Source of the DNA: Allomyces macrogynus ATCC 38327
Lineage: Eukaryota > Blastocladiomycota > Blastocladiomycetes > Blastocladiales > Blastocladiaceae
NCBI GenBank assembly: GCA_000151295.1
Contig: GG745334.1
Span: forward strand, 427,823 to 445,398
Direction: 5' to 3'
DNA: 17,576 bases
The stretch's first letter is position 1. Every line of letters starts with the position of its first letter. Below the pieces are notes generated by a model that ran no database searches, was not told where the DNA came from, and saw only the letters and a list, made by a program, of their open reading frames with translations. This document shows, in pieces, positions 1 to 8,282 of the stretch. A program made the translations under genes and the position numbers.

Positions 1-167
1 GAAATTTTGACATCATTTCAGTCGCAGTCTTGCCTGACTCGGGATATAGGTTATCAGGTTTGTCCTGTTTTCAATCAAATAGCTCCGGCTCATCCGGCTC
101 TTGCAAACAGCAAGGCGCTTCGTCCAGCTTTTCACGTCCTGTCCGGTGGAGAAAGACCGCATGGTGG

Positions 168-899
168 TCACAAATCATCATATTTCTCGTCGAGCTCGGC
201 GCGCATCGTCGTCCGGTACTGCCAAAACATAACGAGACAATACAGTTCAGGCACGACCGTCGCCGCCACGATCGGCCACGCGTTGGATCGCACGAGCAGC
301 GGGATCCAGGTTACGACCAGCATCACCCCACCAGACGCCGCGACGAACAGGCCAAAGATGCGTGCGCGTCGCTGATACGCGGCGATGAGCCCAATGAGGA
401 GCAAAATCCACAACAAGCCGACCAGCGACCCGAACATCGTAGCGACAGTCTCTTGTAACGCCGGGCGAATGTCAGGCACTTGCATGCCCGAGTTTGGGTC
501 GACGACAACGTTAGATGATGGGTCATGTCTGAGCGGCAAGCCGGATCGCGAATCGAGGCGCTCGTGCACGTAGAAGCCGAGCATGGTTGTTGTCGTGGCA
601 AACGCAACCGTCAGCAGCGAGAGAACGCCCACTCGGATTGGGATACAACAGCAGCAGCAGTATCGCGTGGCAGCGATAGCACGGCGGCGGTGACGGAGCG
701 TGGTGCGTCCAGGTAACTCGATCTCAGATAGCTGCGAAACGCGCCGCACTCGAATTGAACGCTTTGCACATGGTGAAGAAGCTGAAATAACAGTGGCCGG
801 TGCTGTCTTTGTGTGTTCTTGGAGCTTGGCGAGCGTTGGGCGAGGTGGAAGGGGCGGCGGCGCAGGCAGGGGTGGCAGCGGTTTCGTTGCCGATTCCAT
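168..899 (-). CDS. Putative four-helix membrane protein, unknown family
   Basis: Single uninterrupted frame of 243 residues. I start it at the ATG at 899 because the context is good (A at -3, G at +4) and because the 74 codons upstream in the same frame look like leader sequence. The first 60 residues are proline-rich (PLPPLPAPPPLPP near residue 7) and then basic. Five consecutive cysteines (residues 81-85) sit just before the first hydrophobic helix. Predicted helices lie at about 89-111, 154-175, 181-203 and 207-227, and the tail is short and acidic (DEKYDDL). The loop between helices 1 and 2 is about 40 residues; the others are very short. The cysteine run next to a membrane helix is a plausible S-acylation site (inference). 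I do not recognise the family and assign no function. It lies in tandem with the membrane-protein gene at 1409-2825, but the two do not look homologous. Confidence 0.6.
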   Translation of the reverse strand: MESATKPLPPLPAPPPLPPRPTLAKLQEHTKTAPATVISASSPCAKRSIRVRRVSQLSEIELPGRTTLRHRRRAIAATRYCCCCCIPIRVGVLSLLTVAFATTTTMLGFYVHERLDSRSGLPLRHDPSSNVVVDPNSGMQVPDIRPALQETVATMFGSLVGLLWILLLIGLIAAYQRRARIFGLFVAASGGVMLVVTWIPLLVRSNAWPIVAATVVPELYCLVMFWQYRTTMRAELDEKYDDL

Positions 900-1408
900 T
901 TCGTCTGGCGCGTGTCCGCGAGTCAAACACCGTCGGTGTCGGTGTCCGTGTCCGTTATCGTGCTTGCTGGATTGTTCAAGGAGCGGTCGTCTTTCTCCAC
1001 CAGAACAGAAAGGAGAGAGAACAGTTTCGAGAGATAACAGGCAGGGCGTAAAATCGAGAGCAACGGCAGGCTGTTGCTGTTGGTTGAGCGGCGTACATGT
1101 CTTACTCGCCACCCAACACACCAGAAATAGTCAGCTATTGAAAAACGGTTGCGCTTCGATCAGTGAAATTGTGGTTCTCCTCACCCCTCCTTTCCTTGCG
1201 AACGAAGTCGCTCTCAACAACAGACTAGAAAATGTATTGTCTGCGCGTGCGCTAGCGCAAAAGTCAGCCTTCACCCCTCCTACTCGGTCAATGTGAACTC
1301 CACGAGAACAGTCCAACGCCATCAGTCTCACCTACATCACAGCGCAAGTCGCGCCCCTTGGTCGCCAAATCGCGCGACATGATCCTCCCCCACGAGCCCG
1401 CCGATGCT
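900..1408. other. Intergenic region and leader of the four-helix gene
   Basis: This 509-bp stretch separates the stop of the seven-helix gene from the start of the four-helix gene, both on the minus strand, so it should hold the promoter and leader of the latter. Around 925-955 there is a short run of GGTGTC/CGTGTC-like hexamers. Open frames cross it on both strands but resemble no family I know. I see no clear TATA box or RNA gene. Confidence 0.4.
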
Positions 1409-2825
1409 CTACTGACTCTGCGTCCCAAGCTCGGGCGACCCGCGCGTCTTACCCTCCTCCGCGACGACCGTGCCGTTGCTCCCCGTCGCATCCGTTCCAC
1501 GCGTGTCGGTGCCCACCTTGGTCTCGCTGTCGGCCGACTTGACCGTCGGCAGCTTCTTCACGTCCTCGGCGGGCGCCGTGAGCTTGACGGCGGGCGTGAT
1601 CGATGAGCGGCGCGACCCGGCGTCTTTCGCCACAAGTGCAGTCATCGACCCGGCGACAGCACTGCCCCGACGCGACCCGACGGCGCTCGTCGTGAGCATG
1701 GGCGTCGAAGCCGTCGGTCCCATACGCGTTGTCCCGTGGGCCGATGTGCGCACGCCGGCGCCCGTGCCCGACGCCGACCCGCTGCCGGTCGTCGGGTCCG
1801 TGGACGACGCGGCGCGGACCGAGTAGGACGCGTTCAGGGAGATGAGCGAGAGGAGAAGCTGCTCGGTGTAGTTGCCGGCCTAGGTCAGGTTGGTTAACAG
1901 CGTGAGCGAATCGCAAGGGTCGGTATGGCAACGCGAGAGGTGGGCGGTCATATACCACGACATTCGAGTCGGTGATGCCAATCGCGAGCGTCGTGATGGT
2001 CGTGACGAGCAGGATCACTTCAAAGAGGAACCACTGCATGGCGTTGTAGTACTGGCGGATCGCGGCGAACCGTTTCTCGAGGATCGAATTAGGGCCGGCA
2101 CCGACATAGGCAAACTTGAGGTCGGTGAACAGGGCCGGGACCGAGTAGAGCAGCACCGAGACGATGTTGAACGAGCGGTAACCTGCCGGCGGGGTGGAGA
2201 AGGTACGTGACGCAAGTGAGAACGCAATTTCGGCCTCGAAGCGCGACGGGAGGAAACAATGGGAGACCTTGAAGAAAACTCGCCGTGCTCCGCGCCGCGG
2301 TCGCGTTGAAGTTTGTGGAAATGTACGCGTCGAGGTGGAACCCGACCGTGATCAGCGTCGCGGTGGAGAAAACGGCGATGAAGTGCACCTGTTCGGTCCG
2401 ACGTCGACACGGTGTGGATCAGATTCCGTCATCCCATCAAAGCAACGAATCAAGCAAACTGCACGAACCGCGTAGGGCCGAAATGTCTTGCCGCGCGCCC
2501 CCATCATGGCGCTCGTGCGCAAGAACGTCAAGTAGGCCGTGACAATCGAGTGCACGCGCTTGCACTGCGAGAAAATGATGATGAGAATATTCGGGAACGG
2601 GCCCCTGGGGTCGAGGAACCAGGCAATCATCGACCACAACAGGAACCCGTTGGCGACCAGGCTCAGCAGCACGCCGCCGACAATGGCGCGCTGCACGGGC
2701 CGGTCCTTGTAGCTCTGCAGCACGCAGTTGAGCGTCATCGTATCAACGAGGAACGACGGCACGGCGACAGCGACGCCGGCCAAGCGACTGAGGACGAGCG
2801 CGGTCTGCGCGGCCGTGGTCGCCAT
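1409..2825 (-). CDS. Putative seven-helix membrane protein, four exons
   Basis: Inferred exons are 2825-2469, 2388-2268, 2182-1956 and 1879-1409. They join in phases 0, 1 and 0 to give 391 residues. Donors are GTTCGT, GTCTCC and GTATAT; acceptors are CAG, CAG and TAG; introns are 80, 85 and 76 bp. The start is the ATG in the context CAAGATGG. Hydrophobic segments lie at about 10-34, 46-70, 78-104 (weaker), 120-143, 163-186, 208-230 and 241-257 (weak), followed by a roughly 130-residue Ser/Thr/Ala-rich tail likely to be cytoplasmic. The helix count suggests a receptor-like or other polytopic protein, but I see no GPCR signature (no DRY, no NPxxY, no retinal lysine in the last helix). The second donor is the least certain join. 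Function unknown. It is divergent from the glycosyltransferase gene at 3443. Confidence 0.55.
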
Positions 2826-3442
2826 CTTGTAGCGGTGAATTGGCGGCGAGCGCGGAAGTTGGACAGGGAGCGCGGGCAGCGGAAGCTTGAGGATGATCGT
2901 TCGCGCTGGAAGAGGAGCGCGCCTGGTCGTGATCGCTGGCAGGGAGGGGGCAGGGAGGGGCAGGGAGCGAGAGCAGCCGGATCGCTTGGTTGCGGGGAGG
3001 GGGCGAGTTAGAGGGGGCGGATCGAAGAGCGGGCGGTGCAGCAAGCGCGGGCTGGCGGGCCACGGGGTGCGGCTCGCTGAGCGGGGGTCCGGGCTGGCCA
3101 CGGGCGTGGAGCGCCGAGCACATGCGCGCAGAGCACGACGACGCGCGAGACAAGTGAGGGCATGCCATCACTCGCACGCCTGTTGCGTGGCCACACCACC
3201 GCACCTGGCCATGCCGATCCGCGGCCCTTTTTGCTCGATCACCGACACGCTGCTAACGACACCAGGGTTGACAAGGAAACAACTCGCCGCACAAGAGAGG
3301 CCGAATTTGACACGAACCTGCCTTAAACGATCTCGAGCCCGCGCCAAGTCAGGCTTGTGTGGTGCATCTCGACCACCAACCGTCTTTACCAACCGTGGAG
3401 CGAGCACGCGATCGGGCATCGTTATTCCCAATCGTCTTGCCC
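2826..3442. promoter_or_regulatory. Divergent intergenic region with G-rich tract
   Basis: The 617 bp between two divergent start codons (2825 minus, 3443 plus) must contain both promoters. The half nearer the seven-helix gene is purine-rich and G-rich on the plus strand. The other half is of ordinary composition. Long open frames cross it but have no family resemblance. I see no convincing TATA box. Confidence 0.4.
2940..2967 (+). repeat. Short G-rich tandem repeat, quadruplex-capable
   Basis: Two and a half copies of a 10-11 bp unit, CAGGGAGGGG(G), lie in the divergent promoter region. Positions 2942-2960 contain four runs of at least three G, which meets the simple G-quadruplex pattern. 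It would lie in the leader or promoter of the minus-strand gene starting at 2825. Confidence 0.6.
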
Positions 3443-6008
3443 ATGAACATTCTGTGGTATATTTCCGGCCACGGTTCGTGTCGGCGCCGTCTCTCCACCC
3501 TGTTTCAGCAAGCGCTCGATCGGTCCAACAAACATCCCTGCGGCTTTGCGATAGGATTCGGCCACGCGACGCGGTGCACATTCTTGATCAACCACATTTT
3601 GACCACGGATTCCTCGGCACGCATCGAGGCCGTGACGCTGGCGCCCGCTCACCTCTTCTCCGACCTGGGGCGCGATTTTGGCCCCGCTTGTCGCTTTACG
3701 CTACGACAGTCCGTTTCTCGCCTCCACAGACCCCTTGTTTTCGGTTCGCGAAACTGACCATCCGATTTTCTCCTCTTCTTTTTCGATGCAAAACTAGAAC
3801 CGAATGCGCATTGGACGCGGGCGTTCTTCAGTCGGATGCGCTGACCATCGACTGTGAAAAGTCGCTCACCACGGCCGAGCAATGGATGTTCAACGACCGG
3901 CCACGTTTCATTGCGTCCGAGATTGCTCGTCTTGAACAGGCCAAGCACGCACGGGAGCAAGCTGGTCAGTGCAAGTCGGGCGACGCGTCCTACCCGGACA
4001 TCATTCTCTCTGACGCGGCGTTTGCGCCGCTCCGGATCGCGCGCACGCTGGGCATCCCCAGTGCCATTTGTACCAACTTGTTCGTGGTCGCGTTCGTCTT
4101 GTCCACCCGCGTGGCAGTTGATACTGACCCGCCAATGCCTTCTCCAGCACCTGGGACGCCATTTACACATCGCTCTGGAAAACTCGCTCCGACGCGCCGC
4201 TCCCGGCCTGGATCCGCGCCATCACGCAAGACTACTTTTGCGCGACCAAGTGGCTCTGCGAGTTTGGCGCGCTCGACGACGACGGTGTCCCAGAGCTGCT
4301 TCGCAAGCACGTGCCAGTCGCGACGATCCCGCTCTTTGGTCGCGCCGCGATCCAGAACCCGGCGGCATTGCGCGCACGCTACAACATCCCGCCGTCCAAC
4401 AAGGTCGCGCTCTTGACGTTTGGCGGCCATGACTCGCAGCGGCTGTTTGCGTCCAAAACGCTCCAGTTTTCTAAGTGGACGTTTGTCGGCGCAGTCGAGC
4501 ACCCGGACGTTTTGTATTTGGACCCGAAAACGACACACATTCCGGATTGGATGGCCGTTGCGGACGTGGTGGTCGGCAAAGTCGTGAGTGCCACTTCCCT
4601 TTTTTGCTGAACCGCGGAACCGTTGATCCCGCATTCTGACGTGCCTGACCTGTGCAGGGATTTGGAACATGCACCGAAATCGCTCTTGCGGGCACACCCT
4701 TCTTCTACGTCTCACGCCGGTTCTGGATCGAGGAGCCGGCGCTCGTCAAGGCCACTTCCTCGCTACCCGGTCTGATCATCGAAGAGCTCCCGCTCGACCT
4801 GTTCGAATCCGGCACCACGTGGTTCGACCACGTGCAGTCGCGGCTCGCCGAGTACGAGTCGCTGCGACCCGTGCAACCGCCAGCCGAGCTCGTCGACACG
4901 CACGGCAATGACGTGTTTTGGGACCAAGTGCGCCAACTCGTCCAGGAACCCACTCCAGCCCGTCACGGTGGCGACGACCAACTCGCGGTCGTTTCCGAAC
5001 TCGTGCAACTTGCGGGCACTGTTGCCGACGGCACGCTCCACCCGCTGACGCTCACGTACACGTCGTCGGCGGCGGGCCCGATAAAGCCAAGTGTTTCCGA
5101 CTTTAAACACCGGGCGGGTACTGACGACGCGAACACCTTGGAGCGCAAGTTTTGGGCGTCCAAGCGTCGTCCTGGCCCAAGTTCATCTTGGACCCGCACG
5201 CAAGGATCTCGTTGGCGGGCGCACGGTTCTGGGAACTCGGGGTGCGGCACGGGGTTGCTTGGGCTCGTGTGTTGCGCGGTGGGCACAGCGATACATTGGC
5301 ACCGACATCCCGGATTGGGCCATCCTGGGGCTCGCTGAGGCCAATATCCGGCCGCATGTACAGGCCGCGGTAGCGCGGGGCGAGCAGGCGGCCGAATGCA
5401 GCGTCGAGGCGCTGGATTGGTTGGCTGATGATATCGGCCCACTGCCGACGGGTGTCGACGTGATCATGGCCGCGGATGGTGCATAGCTTTTCGCGCGTTG
5501 CGACTCCACGTGCACGTCGCACTCACTGTTCGTATATCAGTCGTATACCAAGACCACCTGACGGACGGGTTCCTGTTCACGCTGCACTCACTCCTGACCG
5601 CCAACCCGTCGGCGACGGCATTCATTTGCGCCGAAAAGCGGTGCGTGACGCTTTCCTTGATCACTGATTTGGTCGCGATCTACTCCACTCACTGCGCATG
5701 CAATCGTTCAGCTTCAACTGGCATGCGACCGACGACCGGCCACGCGCCATGGCGTTCGAGTACTTTGCCGAGCGCGTCAAGCGGTGGTACGCGCCCAAAT
5801 GGAACATCGTCGAGCACAATGTGAGCGACGAGGTGCTGGCGGCCGGCGGGCGCATCGACGAGTTTGCGGCGTTCGACGGCAAGGACATGGTACGGAGCGT
5901 TGCTCTCCCGACCGACGTTGCGCGAAACTTAGCCTCACTGCCGCTTTGTCCTTGCAACAGATTCTCTGGGAAGTGACGCTCAAACCTGGTGCCGGTGCCC
6001 GACGTTGA
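3443..6008 (+). CDS. Glycosyltransferase-like / family-16 methyltransferase fusion protein
   Basis: Inferred exons are 3443-3473, 3555-3708, 3798-4079, 4148-4583, 4658-5478, 5541-5640, 5712-5889 and 5961-6008. After four apparent one-base insertions in exon 5 are discounted, the total is exactly 682 codons (681 residues). Residues 1 to about 400 resemble the N-terminal glycosyltransferase-like half of plant L-arabinokinase: the motif SGHGFGHATR is at residues 8-17 (split by intron 1), followed by DAGVLQSDALTID, CTNFTWDAIY (joined across intron 3), LLTFGGHDSQ and VGKVGFGTCTE (joined across intron 4). Those joins restore family motifs, which supports them. No galactokinase-type kinase half is present. 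From about residue 430 the same frame continues into a methyltransferase (next entry). A separate gene start or stop is not visible, so I annotate one gene; two genes joined by a sequence error remain possible. The sugar-nucleotide substrate is unknown. Confidence 0.6.
5040..6008 (+). other. METTL21/family-16 protein methyltransferase module, frameshifted in this sequence
   Basis: This is the second half of the gene above. Hallmarks of the seven-beta-strand family-16 lysine methyltransferases are visible: the tryptophan-containing segment before motif I (FWAS, then VVLA), motif I ELGCGTG (SAM binding), the post-I TDIPDWA segment, and the DVVY signature, which forms exactly when the intron at 5479-5540 is removed. 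The C-terminal WEVTLKPG also fits the family. The conserved text moves through all three frames by one-base steps at 5162-5163 (AA), 5176-5178 (CCC), 5239-5242 (GGGG) and 5281-5283 (GGG); each looks like one extra base in a homopolymer. The three downstream introns (5479-5540, 5641-5711, 5890-5960) are intact. Family members methylate lysines on elongation factors, chaperones or metabolic proteins; the substrate here cannot be told. Sequencing error is more likely than decay. Confidence 0.65.
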
Positions 6009-6013
6009 CGAAG

Positions 6014-6181
6014 ATGACAGCGCGCGCTGTCGAAAAAGCGGTTTTGAAACGCCGCGACAAAGCAGAAGGGCGGCAGCGCGCTCCATATGATGGCGCTGTG
6101 GTGGAGAAGCAGGCGCGCCGGTTTATGGACGTACCAGGGATTGACCAAATGCAGCAGCCGATTCCAGAAACCTGGCCATAG
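6014..6181 (+). CDS. Small unassigned ORF after the fusion gene
   Basis: A 55-codon frame starts 5 bp after the stop of the methyltransferase. It is rich in Arg, Lys, Ala and Glu and ends at the TAG inside the first GGCCATA repeat. I do not recognise it. It may be a 3' untranslated region or an alternative C-terminal exon rather than a gene. Reported for completeness only. Confidence 0.12.
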   Translation: MTARAVEKAVLKRRDKAEGRQRAPYDGAVVEKQARRFMDVPGIDQMQQPIPETWP

Positions 6182-6279
6182 TGGACGAGATTCTGACCAT
6201 TGATATTGGCCACAGCGTACGGGATTTTGTCCATAGATATGGCCATAATACGGAAATTAGGCCATAGTACGGATATGTC
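6174..6279 (+). repeat. Degenerate GGCCATA repeat array
   Basis: Units beginning GGCCA(T/C)A start at 6174, 6208, 6241 and 6260, with related CCATAG at 6231 and GGGCCATAC at 6304. The first two units are 34 and 33 bp and resemble each other; the last two are about 19-20 bp and share a TACGG after the core. The sequence TATGGCCATA at 6238-6247 is a perfect palindrome. The array lies in the intergenic region upstream of the glutathione peroxidase gene. Confidence 0.55.
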
Positions 6280-6894
6280 GTTTATCGTGAAGTTGCAGGA
6301 TTCGGGCCATACCACCTGCTGGGCAGGTCCCCCGAGTACTCTTGTGGACCGAACCAACACAACACCTCGAAGTCAGCGGCGGCCAAGAGGCCGTGCACGA
6401 CCATGATGATTTGCCGGGCGCCGGATGTTTGCTTTCAAATTTCCGGAGGAGTGGCGAAGTGGTCTCCCCTCCTGTCCAGCCACCATGCAAACGGCGCAAG
6501 CTCTGGTCTGCACCAAGTATATCCGTCGTCCTCGAACCGACCAACCGGGTCCTCACCCGCTGCACCCCTCACCCGCGGCAACCGCACGCCGGCTGGGTCC
6601 TGGGCTCTTGGCGCGCATCCGGTTGTTCGAGCCGATCCGCGCGCTGTGTCATCCTGCGGCCTCTCGGCTGTGATCAAGCTTGAACGCGCACCATCCGCGC
6701 TCACCAATCGCAACTGCGAAGCTACAACGCTTGCACCCCGCACCCTCGCCGCTCTTCCCCTCGACCCCACTCTGTCGCACGCCGATCCATGTTCTTGAGT
6801 CGCGTATATAAGCGTGCCATGGGTCCGTCACTCTTCCTCCATCGACTGCGCTGTCTCGCTCGTCTTCTCTCTCTCGCACACCCACTCCACCACC
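6182..6894. other. Intergenic region upstream of glutathione peroxidase
   Basis: Apart from the repeat array at its left end and the TATA box at 6805, I see no gene here. The open frames in it have no recognisable family features and no conserved splice structure. It should hold the 3' end of the upstream transcript and the promoter of the peroxidase gene. Confidence 0.4.
6805..6812 (+). promoter_or_regulatory. TATA box of the glutathione peroxidase gene
   Basis: TATATAAG is the best TATA-box match in the window. It is followed about 25-35 bp downstream by a pyrimidine-rich stretch (TCACTCTTCCTCC) where transcription could start. It lies 90 bp upstream of the first ATG (6895) and about 208 bp upstream of the proposed coding start (7013). 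Confidence 0.6.
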
Positions 6895-7212
6895 ATGACC
6901 GGTATGCTGATCCGCGACGCGCGCGTGGACGCGTTGGACGGATGGAGCAGCCTCTCCCGCTCCCACCTCCTCGCCCTCCGCTGCATCCTCTGCCCTCTCG
7001 GCCAAGCCCACCATGACCGCTCCGGAAAAGTCGACCGCCTACAGTCTCTTGATACGGATGCTGACGCGCCTGGCCATTGTCCTCGTCGCGTATCTCGCTG
7101 CGCGGTACCTGTCGACATTGTCAACCGCACCGTCTGTCGATACAGGCACCGTTGCCCCCAACTTTTACGCGCTGTCGGCGCTCGACGCCAAGAAGAACGA
7201 GGTCGCGTTTGA
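6895..7212 (+). promoter_or_regulatory. Upstream ATG/uORF overlapping the peroxidase start
   Basis: The first ATG after the TATA box opens a 105-residue frame that overlaps the peroxidase start in another frame. Its context (CCACCATGACCG) is the same 12 bases as at the proposed true start at 7010-7021. It is either a regulatory uORF or a sign that a leader intron removes or reframes this ATG; GTATGC at 6902 could be a donor but no acceptor gives a clean join. Confidence 0.3.
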
Positions 7213-7846
7213 GCAGTTCAAGGGCAAGCCCGTGCTGATCGTCAACGTCGCCAGCAAGTGCGGGTTCACGCCGCAGTACGATGGTGCGTGGGGTCTCGGC
7301 AGGGGTAGTTTGCGCGTTTCGGGATCGCCAAACTCACGCGCGCAATCGCATCCCCGACCATTAGGCCTCGAGAAGATGTACCAGAAGTACAAGGACCAAG
7401 GTCTCGAGATTCTCGGGTTCCCGACCGACCAGTTCAAGCAGGAGCTTGCGACCGAGGACGATATTGTCTCATTCTGCCGCCTGAACTATGGCGTCTCGTT
7501 CCCGATCATGGCCAAGGTCGAGGTCAACGGAGACAATGAGCACCCGGTCTACACGTGGCTCAAGGCCCAGAAGTCGGGTCTGCTGGGCATGACGCGCATC
7601 AAGTGCGTCTTCTTCCTCTGCTTTTCTCGCGCCCCTGGCCGTGCGAGCGTGTGTGAAGAAGCCAGACGCGACGCGTGGCCGACCACCACACGGTGCTTTA
7701 GCAGTGATTCTGACGCGTCCGGGCTCATGTACCGTAGGTGGAACTTTGAGAAGTTCCTCATCAGCAAGGAGGGCGAGGTCGTGCACCGGTACTCTTCGAT
7801 GACGACGCCCGAGCAGATTGAGAAGGACGTTGAGGCCGTGCTGTAG
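7013..7846 (+). CDS. Glutathione peroxidase (thiol/thioredoxin-type) with N-terminal membrane segment
   Basis: Exons 7013-7283, 7365-7602 and 7738-7846 join in phases 1 and 2 to give 205 residues. The enzyme reduces hydroperoxides. The peroxidatic cysteine is C83 in NVASKCGFTPQY; the other tetrad residues are Q113 (TDQF), W171 and N172 (WNFEKF, the Trp codon being completed by the second splice). C128 in SFCRLNYG matches the resolving cysteine of yeast Hyr1/Gpx3, so recycling by thioredoxin is likely. The usual cysteine of the FPCNQF motif is a threonine here (FPTDQF, T111). The core is preceded by about 45 extra residues with a hydrophobic stretch at 11-38, either a membrane anchor or a mitochondrial/secretory targeting segment. 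Both introns (81 and 135 bp) are multiples of three and free of stops, so the unspliced frame stays open. Confidence 0.92.
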   Translation: MTAPEKSTAYSLLIRMLTRLAIVLVAYLAARYLSTLSTAPSVDTGTVAPNFYALSALDAKKNEVAFEQFKGKPVLIVNVASKCGFTPQYDGAWGLGRGSLRVSGSPNSRAQSHPRPLGLEKMYQKYKDQGLEILGFPTDQFKQELATEDDIVSFCRLNYGVSFPIMAKVEVNGDNEHPVYTWLKAQKSGLLGMTRIKCVFFLCFSRAPGRASVCEEARRDAWPTTTRCFSSDSDASGLMYRRWNFEKFLISKEGEVVHRYSSMTTPEQIEKDVEAVL

Positions 7847-8282
7847 TTCAGCATTCCGCAGCCGCACTCCTCTCCTGGAACAAGCGCGCGCTATGATCGC
7901 ACCGCGCCATGGAATTTAGCCACAATGTAAATAATACAACCACCATTTTCTTGACCGAGTTTGCCCAGGTGGAGACCTGGAACCCCTGCCGGTGGTGCCG
8001 GTGGAGGCTGCTCCAAAGAGAAATGGACTTGTTGGAATCATCGACGTGGAAAGCTGTCAGAACTGTTGAGATCTCACAGAACACAACGTCCATCTCGGCC
8101 TCCACGACGTCGTCGTCGAGGATAATTAAAACCTGACTCGACCCTCCCACGACTTTCGCGCCGAGCACTTGCTGCAAACGTTTCCGCTACCGTGTCGCTG
8201 GTCCTTCTCCTCTTCCCATCTGCTCCAGTCGACGCATCGGCTCTTCTCCACCGACCACCGTCGCCGCTGGCCACGTCTCATC
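7847..8282. other. Intergenic region between peroxidase and nucleoporin genes
   Basis: About 436 bp. An A/T-rich stretch at 7920-7945 (TGTAAATAATAC) about 80 bp after the peroxidase stop could serve in polyadenylation. GATAATTAAAACC at about 8119-8131 is the only AT-rich core-promoter candidate upstream of the nucleoporin start at 8283. No gene is visible. Confidence 0.4.

Noticed and set aside
3474..3554. Insertion within the glycosyltransferase SGHGFGHATR motif
   Set aside because: The 81 bases have a GTTCGT donor and TAG acceptor, and their removal restores the motif exactly; it is an intron.
2887..4416. 509-codon uninterrupted plus-strand frame
   Set aside because: Only its middle (exon 3, 3798-4079) is conserved. 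The flanks cross promoter, introns and other frames of the glycosyltransferase gene.
6342..6798. Overlapping plus-strand frames of 80-130 codons upstream of the peroxidase
   Set aside because: No conserved motifs, no consistent splice structure, and they end at the TATA box region; they look like open frames by chance in GC-rich DNA.
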